A stretch of 64,000 nucleotides of DNA. Origin: Stieleria maiorica (GTDB lineage: Bacteria > Planctomycetota > Planctomycetia > Pirellulales > Pirellulaceae). Where the stretch lies: the NCBI RefSeq assembly GCF_008035925.1, contig NZ_CP036264.1:1139774-1203773 (forward strand), in the 5' to 3' direction. A program made the position numbers and the translations under genes. The notes below the pieces were generated by a model. That model was given only the letters and a program-made list of their open reading frames with translations. It did no database searches and was not told where the DNA came from. Shown here piece by piece: positions 1 to 8,633 of the stretch. Every line of letters begins with the position of its first letter. Position 1 is the first letter of the stretch.

Positions 1-95
1 CCCCGGCTTTCTCCATGCTCGCATCGAGCGTCGCGACGCCGACGTGGTGTTGTCCAGCGAGGCCGTGGCGATCCGGGAATCTCTCCGACAGGGGT

Positions 96-1001
96 TCAGT
101 CCAGCGTGTCATCCGGCAATGGCTCGTTGCCGTTGGGCGTGACCAGCGCGGCGAAGGTCCTGGGCGGGAGGTCGTTGGGCAGGAAGTGGCCGCGGCCGTC
201 GACGGTGGCCATGGTGGCGCCGCTGGACATTCTGCCCCCCGGTTCAATCCCGACGGTTCCGTTGATCACGCCTTGCATCGCCGTGTAGTCCAGGTCGACC
301 GGTTCGGCCCAGCCGCCGATCGCGCGGTTGATCGGTGGCGCGCCCGCGATCACCAGAATGGTCTGCGACGCATTGTCTTGGATCTTGTCGGGCGCGAGCG
401 GGCCGGTCGGAGGAAAGAGCGTTCCCGGCCCGGTGATCAAATAGTATCCCGATTGGGTTCCGGCGCGATTGGTATCGTTGGGGTGAATGTACACGGACGG
501 CATCGCGTAACTCGCTTGCAGGTTCAGTTCGTGATCCCAAGGCTTGCTGAGGTCGAACTGGTCGTACAGATCCTGTTCGCCAAGGTAGGGCAAGATCAGG
601 ACACGCCAGGAATGCATCGGCAGGCCGGCGCTGTCGCGAAGGGTTGCCGGCGGATAGGTCCCGTAATCTGCCGCGTACGCGTTCAGTGCCGTGGCGATGC
701 TTTCCAAGTTTTTGATCGACGCGTTCTGTAGACGGATTTCGGCCAGCCGTGACACGCTGGCACCGCCGAACCGGATGGCGGCAAACGCGATGCAGACCAG
801 CATGGTCAGCACTACGCCGGCGGCAATCATTACCCCCAGCGGTCGTTTGCGTTCGCCCAGGTTCTTGGTCGGCGTTGAGGCGGCGAAGTCGGGCAGATGG
901 ATGGGGGCGCCGCACGAAAAGCATTCGCCGGACTTTCCACTGTATTGGTCTTCAACCTGAGTTTGCGCGTGGCAATGCGGGCAGGTAAACAGGTAGGGCA
1001 T
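96..1001 (-). CDS. DUF1559-like membrane protein with N-terminal zinc ribbon
   Basis: This 301-residue protein starts with a zinc-ribbon-like module: CPHC near residue 8 and CFSC near residue 27. A single hydrophobic segment follows at about residues 55-78. The rest matches the planctomycete DUF1559 pattern: a segment resembling the pilin-like region after the membrane helix ([18 protein letters not shown]), then a YGTYPPATL motif and a [20 protein letters not shown] motif. The function of DUF1559 proteins is unknown; they are hugely expanded in planctomycetes and resemble type II secretion pseudopilins at the N-terminus. It is transcribed away from dtd. The family assignment is from recognition of motifs; the role is not known. 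Confidence 0.85.
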   Translation of the reverse strand: MPYLFTCPHCHAQTQVEDQYSGKSGECFSCGAPIHLPDFAASTPTKNLGERKRPLGVMIAAGVVLTMLVCIAFAAIRFGGASVSRLAEIRLQNASIKNLESIATALNAYAADYGTYPPATLRDSAGLPMHSWRVLILPYLGEQDLYDQFDLSKPWDHELNLQASYAMPSVYIHPNDTNRAGTQSGYYLITGPGTLFPPTGPLAPDKIQDNASQTILVIAGAPPINRAIGGWAEPVDLDYTAMQGVINGTVGIEPGGRMSSGATMATVDGRGHFLPNDLPPRTFAALVTPNGNEPLPDDTLD

Positions 1002-1115
1002 GAATGGTCAAACGCCTTGCGAGACGTGGAGTGCATGGTGATGATTGGCAGCGTGTCCGGGAAGCGAACGTTCGAAGCTCAGGGGCACGAGCGATTCATT
1101 TTAGAGGACAAGACA

Positions 1116-1553
1116 TTGAAAGTGGTGTTGCAGCGGGTCAGCGAGGCAAGCGTTTCGGTCGCCGGGGAGGTCGTGGGCGAAATCGGGACCGGTTTTTTGG
1201 CTTTGGTCGGGATCGGCCACGGAGACGATGAAACGGTCGTCCGCTGGATGGCGGAGAAGACGGCGGTGCTGCGTGTCTTTGAAGACGAAGCGGGCAAGAT
1301 GAATCGATCCGTGATCGACGTCGGCGGCAGCGTCTTGGCCGTCAGCCAATTCACGCTGTACGGAGATTGCCGCAAGGGACGTCGGCCTGCGTTCACGGAC
1401 GCCGCCCCGCCGGAGGTCGCTGAGCGGTTGTACGAGTTGTATGTCGAGGAATTGAAAGGGCAGGGGATCGGCGTCGAAACCGGCGTCTTCGCAGCCGACA
1501 TGAAGGTGGCGTTGGTCAACGACGGCCCGGTGACGATGCTGTTGCAGCGGTGA
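1116..1553 (+). CDS. dtd: D-aminoacyl-tRNA deacylase
   Basis: Hydrolyses D-amino acids (and Gly mischarged on tRNA-Ala) from tRNA in the cytoplasm, a translation-proofreading step. The 145-residue length equals the family norm. Both hallmark motifs are present: SQFTLYG at residues 77-83 and NDGPVT at 135-140 (the Gly-cisPro motif lies in this fold family). A longer frame is open upstream from 897, but the family N-terminus ([12 protein letters not shown]) fits the TTG at 1116, which has AGAGGA seven bases upstream. The stop codon TGA is itself the first three bases of the 8-bp tandem repeat that follows, so the repeat array begins exactly at the end of the gene. Confidence 0.95.
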   Translation: MKVVLQRVSEASVSVAGEVVGEIGTGFLALVGIGHGDDETVVRWMAEKTAVLRVFEDEAGKMNRSVIDVGGSVLAVSQFTLYGDCRKGRRPAFTDAAPPEVAERLYELYVEELKGQGIGVETGVFAADMKVALVNDGPVTMLLQR

Positions 1554-1740
1554 AGGAGTGAAGGAGTGAAGGAGTGGAGGAGTGGAGGAGTGGAGGAGTG
1601 GAGGAGTGGAGGAGTGGAGGAGTGGAGGAGTGGAGGAGTGGAGGAGTGGAGGAGTGGAGGAGTGGAGGAGTGGAGGAGTGAAGGAGTGAAGGAGTGAAGG
1701 AGTGAAGGAGTGAAGGAGTGAAGGAGTGAAGGAGTGAAGG
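1551..1740. repeat. 8-bp minisatellite, about 24 copies
   Basis: Tandem array of the octamer TGAAGGAG and its variant TGGAGGAG. The order is 3 A-type copies, 13 G-type copies (1575-1678), then nearly 8 A-type copies. The first copy supplies the stop codon of dtd. Every unit contains the Shine-Dalgarno-like string GGAG. Confidence 0.95.
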
Positions 1741-1755
1741 CCCGACGCTCAATTG

Positions 1756-1867
1756 CTCCCGACTCCCGACTCCCGACTCCCGACTCCCGACTCCCAACTC
1801 CCAACTCCCAACTCCCAACTCCCAACTCCCAACTCCCAACTCCCAACTCCCAACTCCCAACTCCCAA
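1756..1867. repeat. 7-bp minisatellite, 16 copies
   Basis: Five copies of CTCCCGA followed by eleven of CTCCCAA, ending six bases before the ATG of the next gene. It is separated from the 8-bp array by 15 bases. Several frames stay open across both arrays, producing artefactual repetitive ORFs on both strands. Confidence 0.95.
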
Positions 1868-1872
1868 CTGCA

Positions 1873-3144
1873 ATGCCCCCCCTCCCGTTCCCTTTCCCCG
1901 CAGTGCTCCTCCTGGGCGTCGTTCTATTAACACTCCCCGCGGCGGTCGCAGAGGAGCCGTACCGGCCCGAGGTGGGTCGGTTTCCTGCGTTGGAAAAGGC
2001 GCACTCCTATCGGGGCGAATTGGTCTTTGTCGATCACGCCAACCGCCGAGGCAGTTTGCGTGTGGAAGGCGAGGGCACGTATTTCCGAAACGCTCCACAC
2101 CCATTTGCCATGCTTCCCTATGGCATCGTGCAGTACCACGGAGCACCGGCGGATCTCAGAGACATCCCGCTGGGCACGGTGATGCACGTGCGAGCCTTTT
2201 TGCCGCCCGACCCGACGATCTCCGCCGTGCCCGTCTTGCCGGTCGATAACCGAAAGAAAACCGCCGGCTACAGCGGCGCCGGGATTGCCCCGGCGGAAAA
2301 CCATGTCCTGTTGCTTGAAGACGAATCCAGCCACTGTCTACGTACGGGAATGGTCTGGAAACTCAAGGAACTGGAGATCGAGAACAACCAAGGGACCTTC
2401 GTCGCCAGCCGCGAGCCGCGGGAAGGAACGGGCGGCGAGGCTCGCGAGGAATCGATGACGTTTGATGTCGCAACCCGCATCTGGCGCGGCCGCGAATGTC
2501 TCGGCATCGAGGACCTGATCGACGAAGGCATCTGGCCCGCCGCTGGTCATAAATCGCTTGATGCCCAATCCGTTCAGCTCGGGATCACGTGGAAACCCAC
2601 GCCGGGCGGTGTGTTCACACGATTTCATGTCTCGGACATTTGGCTAGACGAGACGGCGATCAGGCGGGCCGCTGACCGGCAGATCGAAACGCACAAGGCG
2701 TTCATCCGCAGCCGCTGGATGCCCGCCTGGATCGACGACGTCCGGTATGGAAAATTCGGACGCGCAACCGTGACCGCGACCTTGTTCGGCGGCATGGCCC
2801 CTTCGCTTTACGCCGATTTCCGAACGGGAATCCAGGCAGCCATGAATGCGTCCGAGAACACGCTGAAGCATGCCGGCGGTAACTATGGACCGGCGCACAT
2901 GGCATCCAAGGGCACCCTGCTGGACGTCACAAAGAAGGAGGGCGAAGTCCCGCTGGGCAGCAGTGGCATTCAAATCCACTTTGAGACTGACCTGATCATC
3001 GAAGGCATCCGTCCCGGTCGAGTGGTGCGCGTTCGTCCGGCAGGATGGCCCGACGTGAACCTGCCTCGCGAGGAGTTCCTGGGCGATGGAGGCTTCAGCC
3101 ACGAAAACCGCTTCCCCACCCCGGCCATTTTCCCGAAATACTGA
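1873..3144 (+). CDS. secreted protein of unknown function
   Basis: A 423-residue protein that I do not recognise. The chosen ATG at 1873 gives a clean signal peptide ([20 protein letters not shown], cleavage near AVAEEP). The frame stays open 40 codons further upstream, but that part is only the translated 7-bp repeat. The mature part is soluble-looking, with no membrane segment and no motif I can name; it resembles other planctomycete secreted hypotheticals. The 7-bp array sits where its ribosome binding site should be, so changes in repeat number could alter its expression (inference). Confidence 0.75.
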   Translation: MPPLPFPFPAVLLLGVVLLTLPAAVAEEPYRPEVGRFPALEKAHSYRGELVFVDHANRRGSLRVEGEGTYFRNAPHPFAMLPYGIVQYHGAPADLRDIPLGTVMHVRAFLPPDPTISAVPVLPVDNRKKTAGYSGAGIAPAENHVLLLEDESSHCLRTGMVWKLKELEIENNQGTFVASREPREGTGGEAREESMTFDVATRIWRGRECLGIEDLIDEGIWPAAGHKSLDAQSVQLGITWKPTPGGVFTRFHVSDIWLDETAIRRAADRQIETHKAFIRSRWMPAWIDDVRYGKFGRATVTATLFGGMAPSLYADFRTGIQAAMNASENTLKHAGGNYGPAHMASKGTLLDVTKKEGEVPLGSSGIQIHFETDLIIEGIRPGRVVRVRPAGWPDVNLPREEFLGDGGFSHENRFPTPAIFPKY

Positions 3145-3246
3145 CGCTGATCCGAAACGTCTGTCCGGCAATCCGGACCGTGACATTCGTTTTAGGTTTC
3201 ACCTGCGCGATGAACACCATGCCGCTCTAAACATCGACAATGATTA

Positions 3247-4068
3247 TCACTGGTCATCAATCGCTTGGGCGTTTCCGGTATACGGCAAGGTCCATGAATT
3301 CACGACCTGATCCATCGACGGTTTCGTCCACACGACTCGGCCGTCAAATGTCGCTTGGGGAGCAGCACCGCACAGACGCGCGAATCCGAATTGCCAACCG
3401 TTATCAGTGGCTTCCAACAGCAACAAAACCTCTGGATTGGTTCCATGGACAAACGCAAACACGGCCCCATCCAAACCGGATCGACCGTCAACGGTGTATT
3501 GATCGATCGGCTGGGGCATGAGACGCAACCGATAGTGCTGTCCAAGATAGACCTCCGAAGCTTCGAAACGTCTGGCGAGCTGTTTTAGTTGACGAAGACG
3601 TGTTTGCTGGGAAGGTGATGGCCCCGGCACGCCTTGGAGAGGTTTCATGGCCAGCGCCGACACGCTCGGTTTCCAGGTCCAGCCTGCCCCGGCAACCATC
3701 TCAAATTTTTGCTCCGTCAGGCAGAGGAACTCATAGTTGACATCCCTTTGCGATGCTTTGTCGACGATTTCCATCGCCACGATCACAAGGGGTCGGTCTG
3801 TGCCGATCTTCCAAATCACCCCGTCAGATGTCTCGCGTGTCGCGTCACCAAAACGAAGGATCGCCGTTTTTGTTTCGAATTCGGAGGCTTCGATGGGACG
3901 CCCGAGCGGACGCACCCTGATGGCGTCGACCAATTTTTGCATGGATCTAAAATTCGAATCCGCTTTCTCGCCTTCAGGTCCTTGCGCCAGACAGGCCCCT
4001 GAACTCAAAAGAAACACCGCGATCATGGTCGCATGGCCGAGGGCAAAGGCATGGAGGGTTCGTCTCAT
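3247..4068 (-). CDS. secreted protein of unknown function
   Basis: About 273 residues from the second in-frame ATG (MRRTLHAFALGHATMI), which starts a typical signal peptide ending near CLAQG. A first ATG 11 codons upstream (4101) is possible but adds charged residues before the signal. No catalytic motif is recognisable. It converges with the preceding secreted protein and is divergent from the DUF1328 cluster. Confidence 0.7.
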   Translation of the reverse strand: MRRTLHAFALGHATMIAVFLLSSGACLAQGPEGEKADSNFRSMQKLVDAIRVRPLGRPIEASEFETKTAILRFGDATRETSDGVIWKIGTDRPLVIVAMEIVDKASQRDVNYEFLCLTEQKFEMVAGAGWTWKPSVSALAMKPLQGVPGPSPSQQTRLRQLKQLARRFEASEVYLGQHYRLRLMPQPIDQYTVDGRSGLDGAVFAFVHGTNPEVLLLLEATDNGWQFGFARLCGAAPQATFDGRVVWTKPSMDQVVNSWTLPYTGNAQAIDDQ

Positions 4069-4101
4069 CGGGTCACCGCACGATTCGTCATGGCCGTTCA
4101 C

Positions 4102-4434
4102 TACTCACAAAACAGACGCCGCGTCTATTGTAGCAAGTGTCACACCGGCTTGCGTCGCAATTCCGCGAAGAGATTCGTGGCCCGACGGCGCACCGCTTCG
4201 GTGGGAAACTGCTCGCTCAAACAGCAGGGTGATTGATCGTTGACCAGCATTTTCGCTCGGATTTGGCAACGGGACGCAAATCAAGCGTGAATTTACATCC
4301 GGGTGTTTGAAATCTCCGTTTTGGAACGGCGAATGCAAGATTGCCCGAACCAGTTCACCGGTATGTGACGTTTCCCTTTCCCGCTTGTGGGTGCTGCCGG
4401 TCGCCAACAGGTGATTTCCAAAAAGGTCCTTTCC
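4102..4434. other. divergent intergenic region
   Basis: A 333-base gap between the starts of two divergent transcription units. It presumably holds both promoters. Only an AAAGG-like ribosome binding site before the DUF1328 gene (about 4420-4426) can be pointed to; antisense ORFs here have no protein-like features. Confidence 0.4.
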
Positions 4435-4602
4435 ATGCTTTACTGGGCAGCCGTATTTTTTTTGATCGCGTTGGTCGCCGCCGTCTTCGGATTTGGTGGC
4501 ATCGCCGGCGGAGCCGCCTCGATCGCGCAAGTTTTGTTTGTCGTGTTCCTTGTGCTGTTCGTTCTTAGTCTGATCTTCGGACGCCGTGGACCGGTGGCCT
4601 AA
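4435..4602 (+). CDS. DUF1328 small membrane protein
   Basis: A 55-residue protein with two hydrophobic helices and the family pattern [20 protein letters not shown] then [14 protein letters not shown], matching the YtjA/DUF1328 family, whose usual length is 50-60. The ATG at 4435 fits the family start; the longer frame from 4387 is not expected to be used. Function is unknown, but members are often stress-induced. The next gene starts two bases after its stop, so they are probably cotranscribed. Confidence 0.85.
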   Translation: MLYWAAVFFLIALVAAVFGFGGIAGGAASIAQVLFVVFLVLFVLSLIFGRRGPVA

Positions 4603-4604
4603 GC

Positions 4605-5375
4605 ATGCCGACGACACTTATCACGGGCGCTTCGTCCGGTATCGGCCTTGAGCTTGCCAAGCTATTTGCCGCCGACGGCGAGAACGTCGTCTTGGTTGCT
4701 CGCAGCGAAGGCAAGCTCGAGGAATTAGCGCGTCAGCTTCGATCCACCTACCCGATCGAAGCGACCGCGATCCCGAGCGATCTATCAAGGTCGACCGCCG
4801 TCGAGGAGCTCCGCAGCGAATTGTCGCGGCATTCTCTTCGCATCGACACACTCGTCAACAATGCCGGATTTGGCGCGTTGGGGAAGTTTGCGGAACTGGA
4901 TGCCGACCGACAAAGGAACATGTTAATGGTCAACGTGGTCGCGCTCACTGGGCTCACGCGTCAATTGCTGCCCGGTATGATCGAGCGCGGCAGTGGGGGA
5001 ATCCTGAACGTCGGCAGCACGGCAGCCTATCAAGCCGGCCCGAACATGTCGGTCTATTATGCCACCAAGGCCTACGTCCTGTCCTTCACCGAAGGGCTAC
5101 GCGAAGAGCTCGCAGGCACCGGCGTGTCCGCAACGGTGCTCGCCCCTGGACCGACCGAGACCGGTTTCGGTGCAGATTCCGGCATGGGCAAGTTTAGCTT
5201 CTTTCAAAAAGCCGCCATGTCTGCCAGGGCAGTGGCAAAGGCCGGTTACGCAGGCTATCGCAAAAACGAAGACGTCGTCATCCCCGGCTGGCGAAATCGG
5301 TTGATGACGACCGGCGTCGGATTCCTACCTCGCGTCGCGACTCGGAAGATCGTCGCAAAGATTCAGGACGCGTGA
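4605..5375 (+). CDS. short-chain dehydrogenase/reductase
   Basis: A 256-residue classical SDR. The NAD(P)-binding motif TGASSGIG is at residues 7-14, NNAG at 85-88, and the catalytic set is Ser138, Tyr151 and Lys155 (YYATK). Substrate cannot be told. The cofactor-proximal VARSEGKLEEL stretch resembles the DltE/YdfG-type SDRs, which often prefer NADPH. It lies between the DUF1328 gene (2-base gap) and a 225-residue unknown (10-base gap), suggesting one operon. Confidence 0.92.
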   Translation: MPTTLITGASSGIGLELAKLFAADGENVVLVARSEGKLEELARQLRSTYPIEATAIPSDLSRSTAVEELRSELSRHSLRIDTLVNNAGFGALGKFAELDADRQRNMLMVNVVALTGLTRQLLPGMIERGSGGILNVGSTAAYQAGPNMSVYYATKAYVLSFTEGLREELAGTGVSATVLAPGPTETGFGADSGMGKFSFFQKAAMSARAVAKAGYAGYRKNEDVVIPGWRNRLMTTGVGFLPRVATRKIVAKIQDA

Positions 5376-5385
5376 TCGAAGCGAA

Positions 5386-6063
5386 ATGACTGGACACCTA
5401 CAACATCAATGGGTGGTGGCAGGCATCGTGTCGGCATCGGCACGCTTCATTCCGATCCCGTTTGTCGACGATTTGGTGCAGAGTCAGTGCCGGCGGTTCG
5501 TCGTTGCGCGAACGCTTGCCAACCACGACACGAACCTGACAACGTCTCAACTGAAGCCGCTTTATTCTAACGGCGGCGGCTGCCTCCCCGGCTGCACGAC
5601 GCTCCTTGCCAAGGCACCCCTGAAACTGCTGCTGTTCCCGATCCGAAAGATCGTCGCGGTCGTCACCTCGGTCCGAGGCGTCCCGGTAGAAATCATGCGA
5701 ATGGTATTGCTCGGACGCACGCTCGATCGCTACTTAAAAACGAATCGCATCGATCCAGGATCCGGTGACGCTGCAAAGATGAGGCTGGCATTCGAGGCAT
5801 CGTTTGCACGCATGGATCTGCGTGTCGTCAAAGCCGCGGTGGCCGATGCTTTAGCCGGTGTAAACGGATGGAAGAAAGCCGCAGTAGACACTGCACAGGA
5901 AATTGCGCGTCCACGGGAACGGACAAGCGAAGGACTCAATCCATCAACGGAAGTCGAGACAGGAGCCAGGAAGGTCGAAGAGGTGCTGCAACGCCCCGAA
6001 ACACTCACCCTGTTCGCCGACTTTGATCAAAAATTCGATGACGCATTGGAGCGATTGGGCTAA
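5386..6063 (+). CDS. conserved hypothetical protein
   Basis: A 225-residue protein with no family I can name. It has a patch SARFIPIPFVDDLV near residue 16 and a Cys/Gly patch GGGCLPGC near 64-71, then a hydrophobic stretch (APLKLLLFPIRKIVAVVTSV) that could be a membrane-associated helix. The C-terminal third is helical and charged. It follows the SDR by 10 bases and ends the presumed operon. Confidence 0.7.
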   Translation: MTGHLQHQWVVAGIVSASARFIPIPFVDDLVQSQCRRFVVARTLANHDTNLTTSQLKPLYSNGGGCLPGCTTLLAKAPLKLLLFPIRKIVAVVTSVRGVPVEIMRMVLLGRTLDRYLKTNRIDPGSGDAAKMRLAFEASFARMDLRVVKAAVADALAGVNGWKKAAVDTAQEIARPRERTSEGLNPSTEVETGARKVEEVLQRPETLTLFADFDQKFDDALERLG

Positions 6064-6181
6064 TCCGTGATTGAATGAAGTGGGAAGTTGACTCAGCTTT
6101 GTTATCACGCCAATGGTTGGCCCGACTGATTCCCTCGATCGCGAACCACCGACGAGCGATTTACGCTTCGTCCAGTTGATC

Positions 6182-7281
6182 CTAAAACATCCGCAATGCG
6201 GATCCGGTACCTGGCTCAAAACCTAGTTTGCTGAGCTCCGATTCAATCTGGCTGACTCGCTCTGTCAACATTTGCATCGACAACTTGTTCCCACCAAGCG
6301 TGTAGTGAATCGATCCTCCGAGCCGCCCTTGGCAGTACTGCACGGCTCTATCCATCAGTTTGGCAACTTCGGCTGGCTGACAAGTCCGGGGGACACTGAA
6401 TAGAAAGATTAAGTCACTTGTTTGCAGCTGACCAGCCGCAATCTGCTCAGGCAAAAAGTACCCGGGCGGCGTCGATGTTTCAACACTGAAGAAATAGTCA
6501 TCTCCCGCTCCCCGACGTTGTTCCAGTGGAAGCAATCCATGTCACCCCATCGCAAACCAAGACACAGCATCACGTCCCAGATTTCGGTGCCTCGAAAGGG
6601 CTTGGTCTGGTCTGCGACAAGACAGATTGCCACCGTCTGATCGTATTTGTCAGAAAGTCCAGACAGAGATTGTGCGTGTTGCGCTGCTTGGCTCGGAGAT
6701 TTACTTGTTGTCGAATTGCAATCGCCAATATGTTTCGCCACGACCTCCTCGACGGCATCCAATCGAGCCTGGTATTCCGATGCAGTTGCTGGCACGAATT
6801 CGGAATCCCAAGTTCGGTTGTAGTCGTACGAGACTTTCAATCCTGTCACGGACTCTGGGCCGTCCGCCGAAATAAGAAATGTCCAGAATCCAGACTTGGC
6901 GTCCTTTCCGTACAGTGAACATGGACCAAGTTGGTCTCGAAACGATTCATCGAATAGCGCAGACAGTTCCTTCGCGATTGCTGTTTTTGCCGCTGGAAAC
7001 TCAATGTCGATGACCCATTCGACGGATGTATCAGGAAGATACTCTTCGCGATCGTAATCTTCTGCCACCGAGTCTGGCTTCCATTCACCGAGCACGTGAG
7101 ATGCGTCTTCGGAACCCTCGCTCGGAAGCAATCTGTCGGCGCGGGCTTGGCTTTCACTATTCGTGCTCAGATACAAGTTGTCGAATGGATCCTCGGGCAT
7201 GGTTTGGCTTTCCGAATTGCAGCCGGCTGAAAACGCAATTGTTAAGCAGACGATCGCAACTGAGGGGATTGGTAGATTCAT
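6182..7281 (-). pseudogene. lipoprotein with ZipA-C-like domain, frameshifted
   Basis: Two overlapping frames together make one protein of about 366 residues. The first starts at 7281 ([20 protein letters not shown] then Cys21, a lipobox-like SAGC site). The second frame carries the C-terminal part to 6182. Adding one G to the G4 run (C4 on the plus strand, 6510-6513) joins ...NNVG to [10 protein letters not shown] without a break. The reconstructed C-terminal half resembles the E. coli ZipA FtsZ-binding domain in order and spacing: [11 protein letters not shown] (ZipA GFIFGDMNIYH), [13 protein letters not shown] (ZipA LFSLANMVKPGTF), then LIFLFSVPR (ZipA TIFMQVPS) and [15 protein letters not shown]. 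The frameshift may be a true mutation or an assembly error in a homopolymer. Domain similarity is by eye and needs a profile search. Confidence 0.75.
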
Positions 7282-7425
7282 GCAGCGTATTCTAACCGAA
7301 GATCTCATTCAGAATTGCAATCGGGGCCACCCACAAATGATGCTTGCCGGCAGGGAAACAGTGACGCGCGCTGAGCTCCGGCGGGAGTTGGTTGCGGTCT
7401 CGTGAAGTGTCTGAGGCGGAGAGGC

Positions 7426-7983
7426 TTAACCAGTGGTGAGCGTCACCTGAATCGCCAGCAGAGGCAGACTTTCGATGGGTTGTCCAAATTCAAACGTTTC
7501 CTTTGTGCCGTAGCCTGCTTCGCCCAGGTGTGTGAATCGCTCGATTGTTTTGCTGTTTGGCAGAACGATCCAGTATTCAGGAATCTGAGCTTCGGCATAG
7601 ACCGCCGACTTGGCTCGATCGATGGCTTCCGAACTGACGGCGACCTCAACGACCACGTGTGCTGTCGAAGGGTGGCTTGCGCCGGGCTGGTAGGATCCAA
7701 CCTGGACAATCGCGATGTCGGGTTCCGGTTCCGATGACGATAACGTCAGGGGCTCCTCCTTTCGCAGTTCCAACTCGGGAGGCAGCTGGGCCTCGATCGC
7801 TGAAACGAGTTGCTTGACGATCAACGTGTGCAGGGGCGACTTGATCCTCTTTTGCAGGATTATCCCACCGATCAATTCCGTTCGCTGGTCGATGATCCCC
7901 GCCTTTCCCATCCGGTGAAAGGTTTCGACCGAGATCGGAACAACGGCACCACGGATGGCGGGGTTTGATAAAAGAGCGCTCAC
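7426..7983 (-). CDS. Uma2-family (DUF820) PD-(D/E)XK nuclease-like protein
   Basis: A 185-residue protein with the Uma2 pattern: ELIGG at residues 36-40, EPEPDIAIV around Asp89, VVEVAVSSEAIDRAKSAVYA with Glu113 and Lys125, and IPEYWIV. This is the restriction-endonuclease-like fold. Uma2 proteins are abundant in cyanobacteria and planctomycetes; their biological role is not established. It is a lone gene next to tRNA-Arg, transcribed in the same direction. Confidence 0.9.
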   Translation of the reverse strand: MSALLSNPAIRGAVVPISVETFHRMGKAGIIDQRTELIGGIILQKRIKSPLHTLIVKQLVSAIEAQLPPELELRKEEPLTLSSSEPEPDIAIVQVGSYQPGASHPSTAHVVVEVAVSSEAIDRAKSAVYAEAQIPEYWIVLPNSKTIERFTHLGEAGYGTKETFEFGQPIESLPLLAIQVTLTTG

Positions 7984-8015
7984 CAGAAATTCCAGGCGTG
8001 CGACAGGTCAGAAAG

Positions 8016-8089
8016 TACACCCGGCAGGATTCGAACCTGCAACCCTCGGTTCCGAAGACCGATGCGCTATCCAGTTGTGCCACGGGTGC
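8016..8089 (-). tRNA. tRNA-Arg (anticodon TCG)
   Basis: Reading the minus strand gives a 7-bp acceptor (GCACCCG with CGGGTGT, one G-T pair), an anticodon stem TCGGT/ACCGA around loop CTTCGGA, hence anticodon TCG, and a perfect T arm GCAGG TTCGAAT CCTGC. The D stem has one mismatch. The discriminator base is A and CCA is not encoded. It would read CGA and other CGN Arg codons. Confidence 0.95.
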
Positions 8090-8633
8090 TCGTCTTGCGA
8101 CAAGAGACGTATTTTGCCTGATTCGGGTTCGGTTGTCTAGCGCCGTCGAGAAACTTCATCACGGCAATTTCGAATCGGCTCTGCTGGGCCGCAGTGGTCG
8201 ACGCAGACTACGGGAAAAGGTGGTTCTGCGGGAAAAAGTGGCTGATCCGCATCAGAAACTATCTCGGTCTGCTGATTGAATCGGTTTCATTAGGGAACTC
8301 CTTGAATTCGAGCCGCCCCCTCTCTTTCAGGGTGCTTCGGACCGCAAGAAAGACCGGTGCCCATGGATGGCAGCGCGAACCCACGGATAGGATGCGGTCG
8401 GGGATCCGTGGGCGGTTGATGAAGAGCCTGTGACTTTTTTGTCGCTAGCAGCGCAGAACGCACCGCAAGATGCGGACAACGGCGGTTCGCTCGTGGGGCG
8501 GCCCGCCGGTGCTCTTGAGCGGTGGCGGTCGATCGAGTACGAATCCCTGGGGGGACGGCTCCCTGGGGGTTAAGGCGGGAAACGCACTTGCCACCGACGC
8601 ACTGGGCACTTTCGACTTGGGGATCTTGATTCA
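8090..8633. other. intergenic region without recognised features
   Basis: Between the tRNA and the transporter gene. Short ORFs on both strands look like shadows. I see no repeat family, promoter or RNA that I can support. Confidence 0.3.

Noticed and set aside
1..95. Start of another gene at the left edge
   Set aside because: A minus-strand ATG near position 15 could open a gene running off the window, but too few codons are visible to support it.
1551..1867. CRISPR array
   Set aside because: Units are 7-8 bp with no spacers; they are simple tandem repeats. The 143-bp copies at 32905-33333 also have no spacers.
1079..2146. Minus-strand ORF of 355 codons with SWELGVG and LLHSFTP repeats
   Set aside because: It is only the translated minisatellites joined to antisense dtd and signal-peptide sequence.
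7646..8083. Minus-strand ORF beginning MAQLDSASVFGTEGCRFESC
   Set aside because: This is the well-known translation artefact of a tRNA gene; it covers tRNA-Arg.
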